Notes under the pieces: generated by a model | Seen by the model: the letters and a program-made list of their open reading frames with translations, nothing else | Database searches by the model: none | What the model was told of the DNA's origin: nothing | Made by a program: the position numbers and the translations under genes | Source of the DNA: Syncephalis plumigaleata | Lineage: Eukaryota > Zoopagomycota > Zoopagomycetes > Zoopagales > Piptocephalidaceae | DNA: 64,000 nucleotides | Assembly (NCBI GenBank): GCA_025201365.1 | Contig: JAIXMF010000002.1 | Location: forward strand, 1,178,001 to 1,242,000 | Direction of reading: 5' to 3' | Shown: piece after piece, positions 11,580 through 24,136 of the stretch | How positions within the stretch are numbered: position 1 is the stretch's first letter | How the letters are laid out: each line of letters starts with the position of its first letter

Positions 11580-12594
11580 ATTATACTGCTTCTATCCTGT
11601 GTAGAGTATGCAGAGTGACGAATTGTAAGCTTTGCTCTCTTACAATATTTCACGTTGGATACAAGAATGTCACTTGTATGTGTGTGTGGTGTTGCTCTTT
11701 GCTCTCACTCTCTCCCGTTGAGACTATTGCAATAAAGTGCAAGGATAAAGCAGCTGTGGTAGCCAGCCAAATAATCCCCCACTACTGCTCTGCTTCCGTC
11801 ACCTATCTCTGTCTCTCTGTCTCTCTGTCTCTCTCTCCCCGCTATCTAACGATAACAATGGTTTTAGGCTTAGCAGAATGGAGGGAAATAAAGGAGTAGC
11901 AGTGAAGAATAGCCGGCCAGTTAAGGATCGCCGAAGAATCACGAACAGACAACGGACGAGGGGAGAAAGGGGAAAAGGAATAAAAGCGATGACGATAACA
12001 ATAATAAAAATATGTTAGGAAGCTAAATACAACAAAAGAACCGAGAAGAATCTTAATAATCATCTCTCTTCTACGTATTAAATTAGTCGTCATCTTGTCA
12101 CGTGACATTTAGTGACTATCAACTTTGCCCCTTTGTTGGTGATGTTATTGCTGTTTTAATGCCGATAAATCAGGGATATATTTATGTGGAGTCATTGAGT
12201 CAATAGTGCAATAAAAAGGTTGATCTTGCATGACAGATAAGCGATGTTTACCAGTTAGTATAAAAAATAAACAAGCAAATACGTGCATGCCTAGCCTAAG
12301 GGGGCTTTAGCGAAATAATTATATGAAGGACACGCTGAGCACTAATTGTCAGTCTTCTTGTCCTACTATTGTCGTTTGTTATTCTTTATTGCTATCGCTT
12401 GCTTACTATAATAGCTGTGGTTATAGTATATCTATACGCTACCGCTAGGGAAACTATTATCGTTATTAGTTGTTCTTATTGCTAAAGTCATCTTTATTGC
12501 TAGTTCTATAATAGCTCATAAATAGCATTGTATTATTTCTTTTTATTACAAAGGAAGCATCAGTAGTCATTGTAATCGATCCTTAAGATTGAAA
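11580..12594. other. Divergent intergenic region between Tul1/Dsc1 and the subtilase
   Basis: Shared upstream region of two genes transcribed away from each other. A CT/TCTG-rich tract lies at about 11800-11840. The rest is AT-rich with no open frame that looks coding. Confidence 0.6.
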
Positions 12595-14310
12595 ATGATC
12601 TGGATTCGTTTTAGCGCTTTAGAGGCAGCGCTGCTCCTTTTGGTGACACGGGAACATTCCTGCCAGAAGTGTACGCTGTAGATGTAAATGCGGTTGGCCC
12701 TGAGGAACAATACATATTTAGCTTGAAACGAGGTGCCGAGAAGACTACCGGTAAGCAATAGTTTCCCTTAATAATTAGCCATGCTCAATGTATCGAGATA
12801 GCATTCGATCAAATACGTCCACTCATCCGCCAGCGACGTTCGCTTAACTGGCCTGATCGTCAGGTGTTCACGGGAAAGTTGCATCGGAAACAAGCGGAAG
12901 AGCTTAGCAAGCATCCGGCCGTTCAGTCGATAGAATTAGATCAGCGTATTAATATTCACGAGAATATGCCGCCGGTAGAATTAGATGACGATCGTGCAAG
13001 TACATCGGCACCGTTACGTCGTCGTGCCAGTCTAGCCATGTTCCAGGACAATCTAACTAATTGGGGATTGGAACGGATCTGGCAGCGTGATATCGGCGTT
13101 CGTAATAAATACGAGTTTCCAGTGTCTGCCGGGTGAGTGTACATGTCATACGACTATCCTATCCTTTCTTCTTGTTTCCTCTTCCCCCCCTCTCTCTCTC
13201 TCTTGCTCACTAATGCTGCCATGTCGTTTGCGATAGTGCGAATGTTCATGCGTATATCATTGACTCGGGTATTGCCGTGGATCATCCGGAATTCGAGGGA
13301 CGTGCAACCTTTGACGTCAACTTTGTGAGCGACGAGCCGGCACAGGACTTGGACGGACATGGCAAGTGTTTTCAATGCATCTGCATTCGATATAGCAGCT
13401 AGTATGTTGCGTGGGAATTAACATTGATAGGAAAACAGGCACGCATGTCGCAGGCATCATTGGTGGCAGTCAGCATGGTGTGGCGAAAAAGGTCAAACTA
13501 CACGCAGTTAAAGTGCTCAATTCCGAGGGTGTCGGCTATGTCTCGGACGTGGTTCGTGGCTTGCTTTACGTGGCACGTGCAACCCTAGCGGATGGTAAGA
13601 CTAAGCTCAATGGTAAGACTAGCATGCTCAATAATACAATAAGTGATAGTACTGGTAAGATGATTGTAGTACGCTAGTCGCTGTTGTATGATTACATTGT
13701 TATTAATGAATTCCCATTTAGACGACAATACTGGAACAGTGAAACAGGCCACCACATCGGGAGCCAACAATTCTATTCGCGTTGCCAATTTGTCATTGCA
13801 CACTAGCAAGTCGTCGTTCCTGAACGATGCCGTCACCTTTGCATTCAACGCGGGTGTTGTGGTGGTGGCAGCATCCGGCAATACCGCCTCCGATGCCTGT
13901 GATACCTCGCCTGCCTCTAGTGGTCATGTCATCTCTGTCGGTGCCACGGATCGCACGGATCGTTTGGCCAGTTTTAGCGCCTTTGGCCACTGCGTCAATA
14001 TACTGGCACCAGGTGTCAACATTGCATCAACATGGAAGGAGAAATCAGTTCAAGTACTATCCGGAACAAGGTATGTATACATTTATCCATTTTCCCATTT
14101 ATTTATTTATTTATTAATCTCGTTTATTATTCCTGTTCATAGCATGGCAAGTCCATTTGTAGCTGGTACGGCAGCCTTGTATTTGGCAGAGAAAGAGTAC
14201 ACTGGACCACAACAAGTGGTTGACGATCTTATCAATCATGCCACCGTTTTACGTAGTGGTACAATTCGAAGCGATACTCCAGGTCGTTGCTCTATAGTCT
14301 ACCCTATTAA
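12595..14310 (+). CDS. Secreted subtilisin-family serine protease (S8, proteinase K type) with I9 propeptide
   Basis: Starts with a hydrophobic signal segment (MIWIRFSALEAALLLLV), then an inhibitor I9 propeptide (EEQYIFSLKRGAEK ... VFTGKLHRKQAEELSKHP ... VQSIELDQ). The S8 catalytic domain shows all key sites: Asp in YIIDSGIAVDHPEF, His in GHGTHVAGIIGG, oxyanion Asn in VVVVAASGNTA, Ser in SGTSMASPFVAGTAALYL. Introns: 12751-12801; one ending just before 13231; 13368-13439, which reads GC-AG and splits GHG|THVAG; one from about 13597 to 13721; and one in SGT|SMASP. One extra base at the GGG run 12650-12652 is needed to join signal and propeptide, and one more near 14283-14286 would end the protein as TPGSLLYSLPY, as expected for the family. 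Without these, both ends look broken. It probably acts outside the cell or in the vacuole. Confidence 0.8.
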
Positions 14311-17108
14311 TGCGTGTCTATACGTGCTCCTTTGTGTGCTCCTTTGTGTGGTGTGTGTGTGTGTTTCCTGTCAAAATAAACCTAGTACTCTTTATGTTCA
14401 TGATATCGTTGACTACATACTATTAACTATTAATCTAAATGCAATTAACCTTTGCTTATACCTCATTCATTTATTGCAAACTAATCATCGATATCAGAAA
14501 TAGATACTAGTAGCATCATTCTATCATGTTTATTGAATTTGATATGAATTGCTATACAACAAAGCTGCCTCATTAATCATTATCGTTAGGTATATCGACG
14601 AGCATCTTTAGTTTTCGTAGTACACGCTAAGAGCCGAGCAAACATGCACAAGTATAGATTAGATATGATCGACTTTGCATAATAATCTGGTCAAAACTCA
14701 TAATGGTCAAGAATGTTTTGTAATAGCTACATCAATTGTCCTTTTCGAACCTATGAGCACATTCATCCTCGTTTAGAGGAATGTCCACATTAGCATAATT
14801 ACTTCATTGAAACGGAAGGATAAAAATAGCGAAGGTAGAAGAAATGTCATTGCCAAGGCTATTCCCCGCTATAAATAATGTTGGTCAATGCATAGACTGC
14901 ATATTGTTTGTGATTCTAAGGGGGGAGGAACACAGAAGATATACTACGATGAACGACAATGACCGTCATTAGCAATGATTTAAAGTGATGCGACTGATGG
15001 TACAAAAAGATTTGCATAGTATACACATACATACACGCGTCCGTCCAAGCGTCATGTATCAATCTAAAATGCAATAGCAATAGTAATATTAATAATAGCA
15101 ATACTAATGGAGCAGCAACTGTATCTGCTTGTCCATAGACATTTATTTATTCTTACTTGCATTGTCACTAAAGGTGTCATTAAGGCTGGGAAGTTCATAT
15201 CCTCTTCTTCCTCCTCCTTTCCCTTCCTCTATTCACTTGCTTTATCCACAAAGGAAGCGTAACACGCATATGCGCGTGCAGTTTCATATGCGACAGACAT
15301 CCGCGAATGGCCACTGTTAACCAGTCAAGATCGAGTGGTCAATGCAGTAGCTATTATCACTCAAGTGAGGCAATGGCGGAGATTTAATTAAGTACAAGGA
15401 GAGTGGGACGAGCACATGAACCAGCCGACGATGTTGACAATTATGCCAAGGAATTTATTCAGCATTATATCGAATCCATTCATTTGAAACGAGACAACGT
15501 GCAATTTTGTTCGCCATTCATTATTAGCGTGATTATCAATATCATCTAGTTTATCATCTCACGCCATACTGTAGCACACCATTACCATACCGTTCCTATT
15601 GCAGATGGCTTAATGACATCTCGGCACCAAGTAACAATTACCATTATGGTGCTTATTGGATAATCCCTCCTACTCCCTGGCACCTGGCATGACTACAAGC
15701 GGTAATCTTACCCCGTGCCCTGTTTAACACTCTGCATATTACTATTGTAAGGTGCAGCCGTATGCCTCACATTTCGTATGTTCCCTTGCCTGCTCTCACC
15801 CGCGCGCTCATATTCAGCGGAAAAACGAGTAAGCCAGAGGAAATGAAGAAATGAGCCGATGCCAGGTCGTCCTTATCCTTACAAGCCTCAGTGTATGTAT
15901 GTATGTGTGTATGTGTGTATGTGCGTGTGTATGTATGTGTGCACAACTAACGCGGACTCACATTACAAGTGATTCAGGTCAACATCCAACGCGAAGAATG
16001 ATGCCTATCCTATTGGCCTTTAACCAGGATCCGTTTGATGCTTATTGCTGATGTGCAGTTTCCTTGATCATTAGGACGCAAATCGATTACTATAAAATCG
16101 TTAATCGTCTGCGCCCGGTCTACAGAGCACTCATCACGTTCATTCTCCTCTGTATCTTCTTCCATCAGATCTTCTACGCTGACTGCCACTTACCCTTCCT
16201 CTCTCGCACTCGCACCCTCTCTCTCATTCTCTCTCCCTTCCACTTCCTATCTTTCTTTTTTCTCTATCTTCCCTCTCTCTCTCTCTCTTCATATTCATAT
16301 TCATCTCCCTATCCTTCCATTTCTTGATTCGCTCTCTTTATATAAGAAAATTGCTTTACTTGGGTGTACGTACTTTGACGTATCCGACCAATTTTGATTA
16401 CTCTATCATTGCGGCCATCGCCATTCACATATATCATCTTCACCACCCACATCCCTTCCCCTACCCCTTCACTGCTGTGTGTGGTTGCATGATTTTCGCG
16501 TACCAACTACAACATTATTGACTCGATTTATTTAAAAATCATCTCTATCCATTGAACTACGCCCTCATCTAGAATCATTTCCGTTACTACTTAACCTTTG
16601 GTACTATACTGTACGTTTGTGTTCTCGTGCTTTTGTGTGTGTGTGTGTTTCCCTCTGTGTTTGTGTTGTGTGTGCGTGTGTGCGTATGCGTGTACGCGCT
16701 CAGCCATTCGTCCCTCCCGCCATTGATCTCGACCATTAGCTATATCGCCCTTATACTCGATACCGATACTGTATCCTAGTTCAATTTTAACTAGTCACAC
16801 TTGTTGTAGCCTTCAGTGCACATCAATAACATTATCGCCACCATCACCATCATTACCACCATCATCATCATTAGCAATATCGGTATCAGTATCATCAACA
16901 TCAACATCATTGTCTTCTTGTCATTTCCGTAAACGCAACCACCGCTATCACCACCACTACCACCACTACCGCTACCCACTACCACTACTTCTTCTTCCAC
17001 TACTACTACTAACACCACCATAGCCACTACTACAATCATTACAGTCATTATCAGCTTACGTTTTTACGTTACTACTACTTCCACTACTACTACTACCAAA
17101 GCATCATC
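14311..17108. other. Long gene-poor region, C/T-rich toward the right
   Basis: No convincing gene. 14311-16050 is mixed AT-rich sequence with a TATA-like octamer at 14870 and a 54-codon open stretch without ATG at 15388-15549 (contains DNYAKEFIQHYIESIHLKRD). A (GTAT/GTGT)n tract lies at about 15895-15945. From about 16100 the plus strand is dominated by C/T runs, GT repeats (16633-16685) and ATC/CAC triplet repeats (16820-17100) up to the zinc-finger start. This looks like a long promoter or transcribed leader of the downstream gene. Confidence 0.55.
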
Positions 17109-18297
17109 ATGGACATTTTAGAACTCATCCACCTTGATACGCTTCTGCCAGAGCACCGGCCCTATGCCTGTCACTGGAACAACTGTCCAAAAGCATTTGC
17201 CCGACGGTCCGACCTTGTACGCCATTTGCGAATTCATACTAATGAAAGGTATGTTAAAGTGGCATGCGCCATGAACATTGTGGCACGCGTCCACATCCTA
17301 TGCATCCTTGTGCGCATCTCCAACTTCCCATCGGCTAAGTCTACATGCGCAGAGCATACGATGCCGTTGGGTTGGCAATGCATCAGCAGAAAGCGTGTCA
17401 AGCATAGTGTCCGTGGGGAAATCGCGTTATGCTATATGCACAGGCGAATAAGTGTTTCACCAAAAAAAAATAGATTCTAACTATAATGGATATTTATCTT
17501 ACATTATTATATTTACTTAGACCATTTGCCTGTACCATTCCCGGATGCAACAAATCGTTCATTCAACGATCTGCGCTCACCGTTCATTTACGCACGCATT
17601 CCGGTGAACGTCCACACATTTGCGAGGAACCTTTATGTAGACGCGCATTTAGCGATAGCTCATCGCTCGCCCGGCATCGTCGCGTGCACGCGGGAAAACG
17701 TCCTTACCGCTGCACGTTCGATGGCTGCGGCAAGAGCTTTTGCCATAAGCAAACACTCACTAAGCATCGCCGTACCGCGCATGTCCTCGCCGTGATGGAA
17801 CGTTTCTCGGCCGCCGGTCCTATCGCTCTGGATGTCTCCCCCACCGAGATGTCTTGCTCGTACAGCTCGACTTTCTCCTCCTCCTCCACCGCCACGATTG
17901 CAACCATGCCTTGCGCGCCCTCGTTGTCTGAGGCATCCTCCATCGCGAGCTCAGCTCGCACGTCCACTTCCCCCACGCCTGAAGTGCGTAGCGATGACGA
18001 AGTGGACTTGAGGGCGCCAAGTATGACGCCAGCGTCGGCGGTGAAGATGATAGCAGCGATGATGATGCACTTGACGCTGCATTCGTGCAAGCCATGTGCC
18101 GGGCCGGTCAAATGCGCATCCGCACCACTAGCCCCGCATTGCCAAGTGCTGCCGATGGTATGTCAGCATTTAACGACTTCAAAACACCTCCTCAAACGCC
18201 ATTACCGCGCTCGGAGAGCAAGGACACGACGCTTTCAAGTATGCTAATGCCTACTCTATCGCCTCTATCGCCTCTGCCATCGCCAAAATGGCGGTAA
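17109..18297 (+). CDS. C2H2 zinc-finger transcription factor, paralogue 1
   Basis: Exon 1 (17109-17248) encodes a short N-terminus and finger 1 (CHWNNCPKAFARRSDLVRHL). A 272-base intron (17249-17520, GTATGT...TTAG) splits the TNER|PF linker. Exon 2 encodes three more fingers: [40 protein letters not shown] and CTFDGCGKSFCHKQTLTKHR, with canonical C-x4-C and H-x3/4-H ligands. After the fingers comes a Ser/Thr-rich, then acidic tail. The frame of the fingers runs to a stop at 18247, but adding one base at the GGG run near 18012 opens an acidic stretch (GGEDDSSDDDALDAAF) and a proline-rich end (TPPQTPLPRSESKDTT, stop at 18297), very like paralogue 2. Nuclear DNA-binding regulator; target unknown. 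It lacks the ~95-residue N-terminal region of paralogue 2. Confidence 0.78.
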
Positions 18298-19877
18298 ATC
18301 TAGATTCCAGCGCCTTCTCTCCCCTCATCATCATCATTACCACCACCATCTCTTCACGCATCCTACTCCTTTACCTTATCATATACGATCACTTCAAGTA
18401 ATAGCACTCATAGAATTGTTTACTGATTCTAATCAGTAATATACGACTTTGATGATACTTTCCTATCTCCTCCTCACATATATAGTTATTTTTATTGCGA
18501 CGCCTTTTTACGTATTTCCTCTTCTTCTTTTTATACTTACTATTATTACTATTATTATTTGTTTTATCTCTAGAGATATGATGATTACGTTTTTTTTATC
18601 AGTCACATACTAGCCAATTCGTCTTGCTTTCCCCCATGCACTATTTCGCTTATTACAATCTTTTGTGACTTTTATTTATCACCTTCTTGTTTTTTTGTTC
18701 TTCCCCTTCCTCAATGCCAGTTCTTTCGTTTGTTCTTTTATACATCAATCGCGTTTAATTTTTTCTGGTCATTTTGTACTCTACCGAGTCAGTTTTGCGA
18801 CCAAGCGTTTCTTGCTTGTATATGACACACTATTATTATTCTGCCATTACCGCGTTCTTCTCTTCTTCTTCCGCGTCTTCTTTCGTCGTCGACGTTTTCG
18901 CCTTCTTTTTCTTCTCTCGCTTTGCTATTATCATTATTATTGTTATTAGCATCATAGACTTGCCAATCAGGATTGTCGCATCTCTCACTCACTCTCACTT
19001 AGTTCCAGGAAAGGCGTAACTTTTATTCGCGCATAGCAGGTGAATCACTCGTCTGGTACGCGGTGCTTGTTCCGGGCTATATATACACACATATCAAGTT
19101 GGTTTATTTGGTTTTTATCTAATTGCCCTTCAGTCTGCATTCGATAGCCATATGCCATAGTTTGATCCATTGGCCTATCGTCCAATTCCTTGGATGTTCC
19201 CTCGTTTCTTCTTCTTCTTCTTCTTCTATTACGTTTGTCGCTTTATTTGCCTGTCATATTTTAATCTGCGATTAGAAATGGCTGCGTCGTTTATGTGTAT
19301 GTTTTTCCTCTTCTTCTGCTTTACTTCAAGTATTCGTTGCATATGTCGTCATTGTCGGAGTCATTACGTAATTTGCCTCTTATTTGCTAGATCTATTATT
19401 TATATCAGCAATAAATGCATATTTCGTATGAAATCCGTTCCTATCCATCCTTTGCCACATGTTCTTCAAGTTATACTCCCATTATATAATGACCGATCGT
19501 GTTATCGACTGTTGTTTCGTAGCAGTGGCAGCAATCGTAATAATAACATCCGTCGCTCGATTGCAGCTTTTATATAATTCGCAATCCTTAAACATCCCCT
19601 ATACTCTCTCTCGCGCGCTCACTCTCGCTCTCGTCCCTTTCACTTTATCATCTAAACCGCAGTTACAATAGATTAAAGGAAAGCAAAAATTATGTAGACC
19701 CAACTAGATCTTACTATACATGTGTGCCATGTCAATGTAATTCAAAATAATAACAACAATAATTGACAGTTACATCCTACTCAAATTAAGCCATAGCTAG
19801 AGTTTTATTGTTTCTTTTTAGTCTAGCCGTGCAATTAGCAGCAAAGCTTATGATCAAAGTAAGTCATCTATTGCTTT
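18298..19877. other. Gene-poor C/T-rich region downstream of zinc-finger paralogue 1
   Basis: The plus strand keeps a strong C/T bias to about 19660 (runs such as TTCTTC at 19206-19228), giving long but low-complexity frames rich in F, S, L and Y. This is probably a long 3' UTR plus spacer. The last 200 bases are AT-rich and serve as the 3' flank of Grx5. No gene recognised. Confidence 0.55.
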
Positions 19878-20423
19878 TTAGGCCGATGTCGATGGTTTCG
19901 TTGGCTCGGACTCCTCCTCCGGCAATGGTTCCACGATCTTCTCGCGTACTAGCATGTCCTCCAGCTCGCCCGACTTGTGCATCTCGAACATGATATCACA
20001 TCCACCGATAAATTCACCCTTAATGTAAACCTGTGGAATAGTCGGCCATGAAGAGTATTCCTTGATACCCTCGCGTAATTCAGGATCCTCGAGTACGTTG
20101 AGCGCTTTAACATCCGGTACACCTTGAACATCCAATATCTGCGCTACAGCACGGCTAAAACCACACTGTGGATTATCCAGGGTGCCCTTCATAAATACGC
20201 ACACGTCGTTTCCCTTGACGTTCTCCTCGATAATCTTTTTAGCGCGATCTGTAATAAAACGTCGTGCATTCACGCTAGACATTGTCCAGCGGATACTTTG
20301 CATTGCTGCCGGTCGTACCTATTTCGTAATATGGCAGACTGACGTTAGACGCGAGCACCACATTTCCTACGAAAGCATACTACTAATACTAACCTGGCGC
20401 CACATGTTAAAGGAGACACGCAT
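19878..20423 (-). CDS. GRX5: Mitochondrial monothiol glutaredoxin (Grx5 type)
   Basis: The main exon (20318-19878) encodes a CGFS glutaredoxin: [19 protein letters not shown] holds the active-site [24 protein letters not shown] holds the conserved TIPQ and GGCD glutathione-binding motifs. The protein would start at 20303, but a short upstream exon fits well: ATG at 20421-20423 (or 20403-20405), then CAG|GTTAGT, a 75-base intron (20319-20393) and an in-frame acceptor. The joined N-terminus is rich in Arg and Ser with no acidic residues, as expected for a mitochondrial presequence. Grx5 passes [2Fe-2S] clusters to late steps of mitochondrial iron-sulfur assembly. The C-terminal tail is acidic and Pro-rich. 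Confidence 0.88.
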
Positions 20424-20606
20424 TGTTTTTATTTGTGATTAAAAGTGGCGAGGAATCAAAGAGTAAGAGAGCAAGAGAGAGAGAGAGGAGAAAGCGATCA
20501 TCAATCAAATCGTATGACGCAAATTGTTTCTTTTTTTATTCCATTGGCGATAATCCCTCAATCATAAACAAATACTCGTTTGCGCACGCTCGTTACCAGG
20601 ATCAGT

Positions 20607-21256
20607 ATGGGTAAACCGAAGAAGGAGAAACACGCACGTCAGTTGCAAAATGCTGAGGAATTCCAACGCATGAACTTCTTATATCAAGCTGCTGCACTTA
20701 TGACAGCTGCCACGACGGGTAGATCGCGTTCCTCCAGTGATATCCCACCTTGCAATCGATCAAAGAGGAAGACCGCGAAATCGCGACCACATCCATCGCC
20801 AGCGACTAGACAACGACTCGGGAATGTAAACGATCCGACACATCCACCATTGGCAGGCCTAGGACGTTTCTACGTATCATCACTAAGAACCGTAGCTAGA
20901 CGTAACGTGTTACGCATGTAAGTTGCCACTATGTATGTACTTATGTCAGTATTAATTGCATGTTCAGTGATCCTACACTTAAACGATCCCTGTGTCGACG
21001 ATGCGACTCCTTACTATTGCCGGGTGTTAATGCTAACATACGAGTAGAAGGTAAGCCATGGTCTATTATAGCAGATAACATATTATCATGGTTGTAACAC
21101 TGATATTTATTAACTGATTACTTAGAAGAGACAGCCAATCCTGCCGTCATAACCGATTGTTGCTTCTGTAAGACAGGACGTCGATTACCATTGCAACCGG
21201 ATAAGCAACTGTTCTGCGAAAAGCCAGAGAATTACGAAATGATTGAATTGTCATGA
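20607..21256 (+). CDS. RPR2: Nuclear RNase P subunit Rpr2/Rpp21 (Snm1-like)
   Basis: Three exons: 20607-20917, 20968-21050 and 21126-21256, with introns of 50 and 75 bases. The basic N-terminus MGKPKKEKHARQLQNAEEF leads to a helical region and then the Rpr2 core: RFYVSSLRTVARRNVLR, DPTLKRSLCRRCDSLLLPG, and after the second intron CCFCKTGRRLPL. The four cysteines (CRRC and CCFCK) form the zinc ribbon. Rpr2/Rpp21 is a protein subunit of nuclear RNase P, which trims tRNA 5' leaders. The related Snm1 serves RNase MRP and I cannot fully exclude it. It is divergently placed ~180 bases from Grx5, so the two may share a promoter. Confidence 0.83.
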
Positions 21257-21627
21257 ACAACAATCTAATCCAACTTTGTTCATTTGTACTTTTTTATCGC
21301 AACTTTTATCATCCTCGTAAACAGATTAGATTCATTAGCAAGATAGCTAGATAGTTAATAATTCATATATCTTTATAACAATATGTCACTTGAAATATAA
21401 ACCATCAATAGAATGATCTAATTATCCTTTAATGCGTAAGAAAACAGAAGCGAAGTGTCTACGGTCTTGGTTCGTCTATTGTAAAAGTTCATATCATGAG
21501 TCTGTTTCTTTTATATAAAATAATCAAATAACTATTATTTTATAGACTAATAATAATAATAATAATAATAACGTAATCCTATAACAGATTAAATACTAGC
21601 ACACCACACACACACACACACAAATCT
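21257..21627. other. Convergent 3' intergenic region with small repeats
   Basis: Lies between the ends of the Rpr2 gene and the coiled-coil gene. AT-rich with AATAAT repeats (21548-21571) and an (AC)n run (21606-21622). No gene seen. Confidence 0.7.
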
Positions 21628-23214
21628 CTACTTCTTCGCCCACATACTTTGAACGGCACCGGATTTAAGCACAGACACTTCTTCGTCACCCCAGGCAACA
21701 CGTTCACTATCGGGAGGTGGCCATACGAACAAGTCATCGATGTTGCCGATACTCTTAATACTATCCTCCGATAATGGTGATTGAATACTTTCCTCTTGTA
21801 CCGGCGAGCCCGGTGTCTTGGTCGAGGATGACGAGCCACTATCATGCTGTGGCGATGTTCCAGACGCGGATGCATTCTGACGATGAGTATGGCGACGATC
21901 ACGATTATGCGTTTACTTTCATGTTTACGACCGTTCTTCTCCTTTCCTGTCGTGTTCTGTTCATCAGATAATTGATCGGATGTATCATCGAGTGTGAGCG
22001 AGGCTGTCTCGGATGACAATGCTTCAATCGTGGCATCATTTAAATTTTTAGTTTTACGATTATGTTGTCCAATTCGCTATTAAATTTAGTATCATTTGCT
22101 TGATTCCTCTTTTCTGTTACATTTGTCGTTGGATGTATGCCATGACTACTATGTACTTTTCTTGCCGGGAACCTGGGACTGCTGAAAGGTGATTTTGATC
22201 GCTCTGAACCAGAACTCCATCCATTCTCTGTTTTTCGATTTAACGCGTTACCACGTCGATTATTGCTGTTGCTGTTGCTGTTGTTGTTGTTGTTGTTAAA
22301 TGTTTTCGATGTAGGACTGGGACTGGCATCATCCGATCTACCATTGGCACCGTTTTGTTTCTCTGAATCCCAGGCTCGTTCTTGTCGAGCTGCTAGTTTA
22401 CGACGTGCATTTTCCTCGCGTGCCACACTAATGAAAGAAGCGTCCATTACCATCATATTGCATCAGTATAAACTTGGAACAGTAATCAATAATGAGCTAC
22501 CTTAATTCCTCCATTACTTTACGCTCCCGTGCTTCTTTCTCCTTCCTCTCTATACTGGCCTGATGTTGCAATGCTTGATCATGCTTGGCCACTTTGGCAA
22601 ATTCCGCTTTGTCCTGTTCAACCTCCTAGTTTTCATTTATGAATATCACATCAACTAATAATCTCTTTGTAGTATTACTCACTTCACGGCGTCGTAACAA
22701 CTCTTGATTTTGCTGACGAATACGGTCCATTCGGGCCTGCAATTCCTCTTCACTTAATTTCTATATATAGCACGTGTGTTTAGACGTTTTACTCCTCAGA
22801 AAAGAAGGAAGAAAACGTACAGATTGCGTATTAACATTCCTGCTGCCCTTTCTCGCGTTACCCTTAGTATTATGCTTGGGTTTTGTGGGTAATGCTCGTT
22901 CAGAAGTCGCGGGACTTGCTCGCGCCCAAATGGATGTGCCACTGCCTTCACGAGCCATTTCCTGAGTGTCAACTACAAACGATATACACGCACATATAAA
23001 ACGTACAAGCGTTGAATTGCCAGTTAGAACGTCCCTCATTCTCCCATGCTAGTTGCTTACCTTGCGATGACTGCTCGCGCTGCTTAGTTTCAGAGCACAT
23101 CCCCTTTGAAAGGTTGTCGGTCACACTGGCATTGACGCTATTCTCGTTGGCTGATTGAGCCACTGGTTGTTTCGAATCATCTGGTCCCTCCTCGTTCCTT
23201 GTAGTGTCTGCCAT
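21628..23214 (-). CDS. Coiled-coil protein resembling CCDC9, function unknown
   Basis: Starts at ATG 23212-23214 and ends at 21628-21630 with AVQSMWAKK. Exons in order give a disordered acidic/Ser N-terminus, a basic linker, then a charged coiled coil: KLSEEELQARMDRIRQQNQ, LLRRREEVEQDKAEFAKVAK, KEKEARERKVMEELR, REENARRKLAARQER. After this come Asn-rich (FNNNNNNSNSNSNN) and Ser-rich tracts, and a C-terminal region with SIGNIDDLFVWPPPDSE and RVAWGDEE. The 'MDRIRQQNQELLRRREE' helix resembles the N-terminus of animal CCDC9 proteins; that is a pattern match only. Two joins need either tiny (~40-base) introns or one added base, near 22047 (A-run) and 21911. It could be an RNA-associated protein, but I would not assign a function. 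Confidence 0.6.
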
Positions 23215-24136
23215 ACTGGTATAGTGCTAAAGCGATGACAGGTAGAATTCGAACAGGAAAAGTAAAAGTGGAAAGTGTTTACTTTTGTTGAAAAAAGTGA
23301 TAAATCACTGTCAAGGTAACGAAACACCCTATTAATATGAGCAAACATCCACATCAATCAATCTGAGGTGGAATAGACTTGCGTGGCATGCTTATACATA
23401 TAGGTACAGCATGCGTTTGGTATTACCGGTTCGTTTATTCAGTACTCAATAAGCAATCAACATAATAAATGTATAAATAAATGAATCATTTCAATATTCA
23501 TGTAATACGTAGACATAAAGAGTATCGGTGTAACATCTGTAATTATCAGTACGAGTTACCATCATCAACAGCAACAACAACAACAAAGAAATGTGTCGAT
23601 TCATGAAGAAAGCTGGTTTTATGATTTGCTTCGATTATTGCTTTGTCGTTACCACATGCACATATGACTCTCCCCTGGAAATAACAGTGTATGGCCGTGT
23701 CCTCTTTTTTCATACTAACTAGATCGTTTCAATATTATAATTGTGCGTTTTACATTTATAAAGTGACGTTGTTTACATGAGGCTAGAATGTTTCAAGATC
23801 ATCTTTGTTCGTTTAGGCACTTGTAGCTAATATTGGTATGACATCTCTGCTAGGACAAGCACGTATACGCCCATACACATAGTCTCTGATGACAATCTAA
23901 TGAATGTAATCTGCCCATTTCTACTTGCCTATAAATACTCGATGTTATTAGTTGTTGTTGTTGTCGTTGAACCTCATTCCATCGCATCTCATTAACGCAA
24001 TCTCATCTCATCTTCTTCTTACGCTCAACTACACTTGAAAAGCTGGACTTTCTCGTACGAATCAATCAAGCAATCGACAACGAACGAACCAGACACCTTG
24101 GATCAATTATCACGTTCAATCACACCAATAGATATC
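23215..24136. other. Divergent upstream region with TATA promoter
   Basis: Upstream region of two divergent genes. AT-rich, no open frame of note. TATAAATA at 23930-23937 lies ~200 bases before the small secreted protein start, followed by a leader with GTTGTT and CATCTC repeats. Confidence 0.6.
23930..23937 (+). promoter_or_regulatory. TATA box of the small secreted protein gene
   Basis: TATAAATA, 207 bases before the ATG at 24137; same octamer and spacing class as at 4353. Confidence 0.5.

Noticed and set aside
16791-17048. Minus-strand ORF rich in Met, Val and Gly before zinc-finger paralogue 1
   Set aside because: It is the complement of ATC/CAC triplet repeats; composition is simple repeat.
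18665-19577. Phe/Ser/Tyr-rich plus-strand ORFs downstream of zinc-finger paralogue 1
   Set aside because: Direct product of C/T-rich sequence; no ordered domain, and several overlapping frames are equally open.
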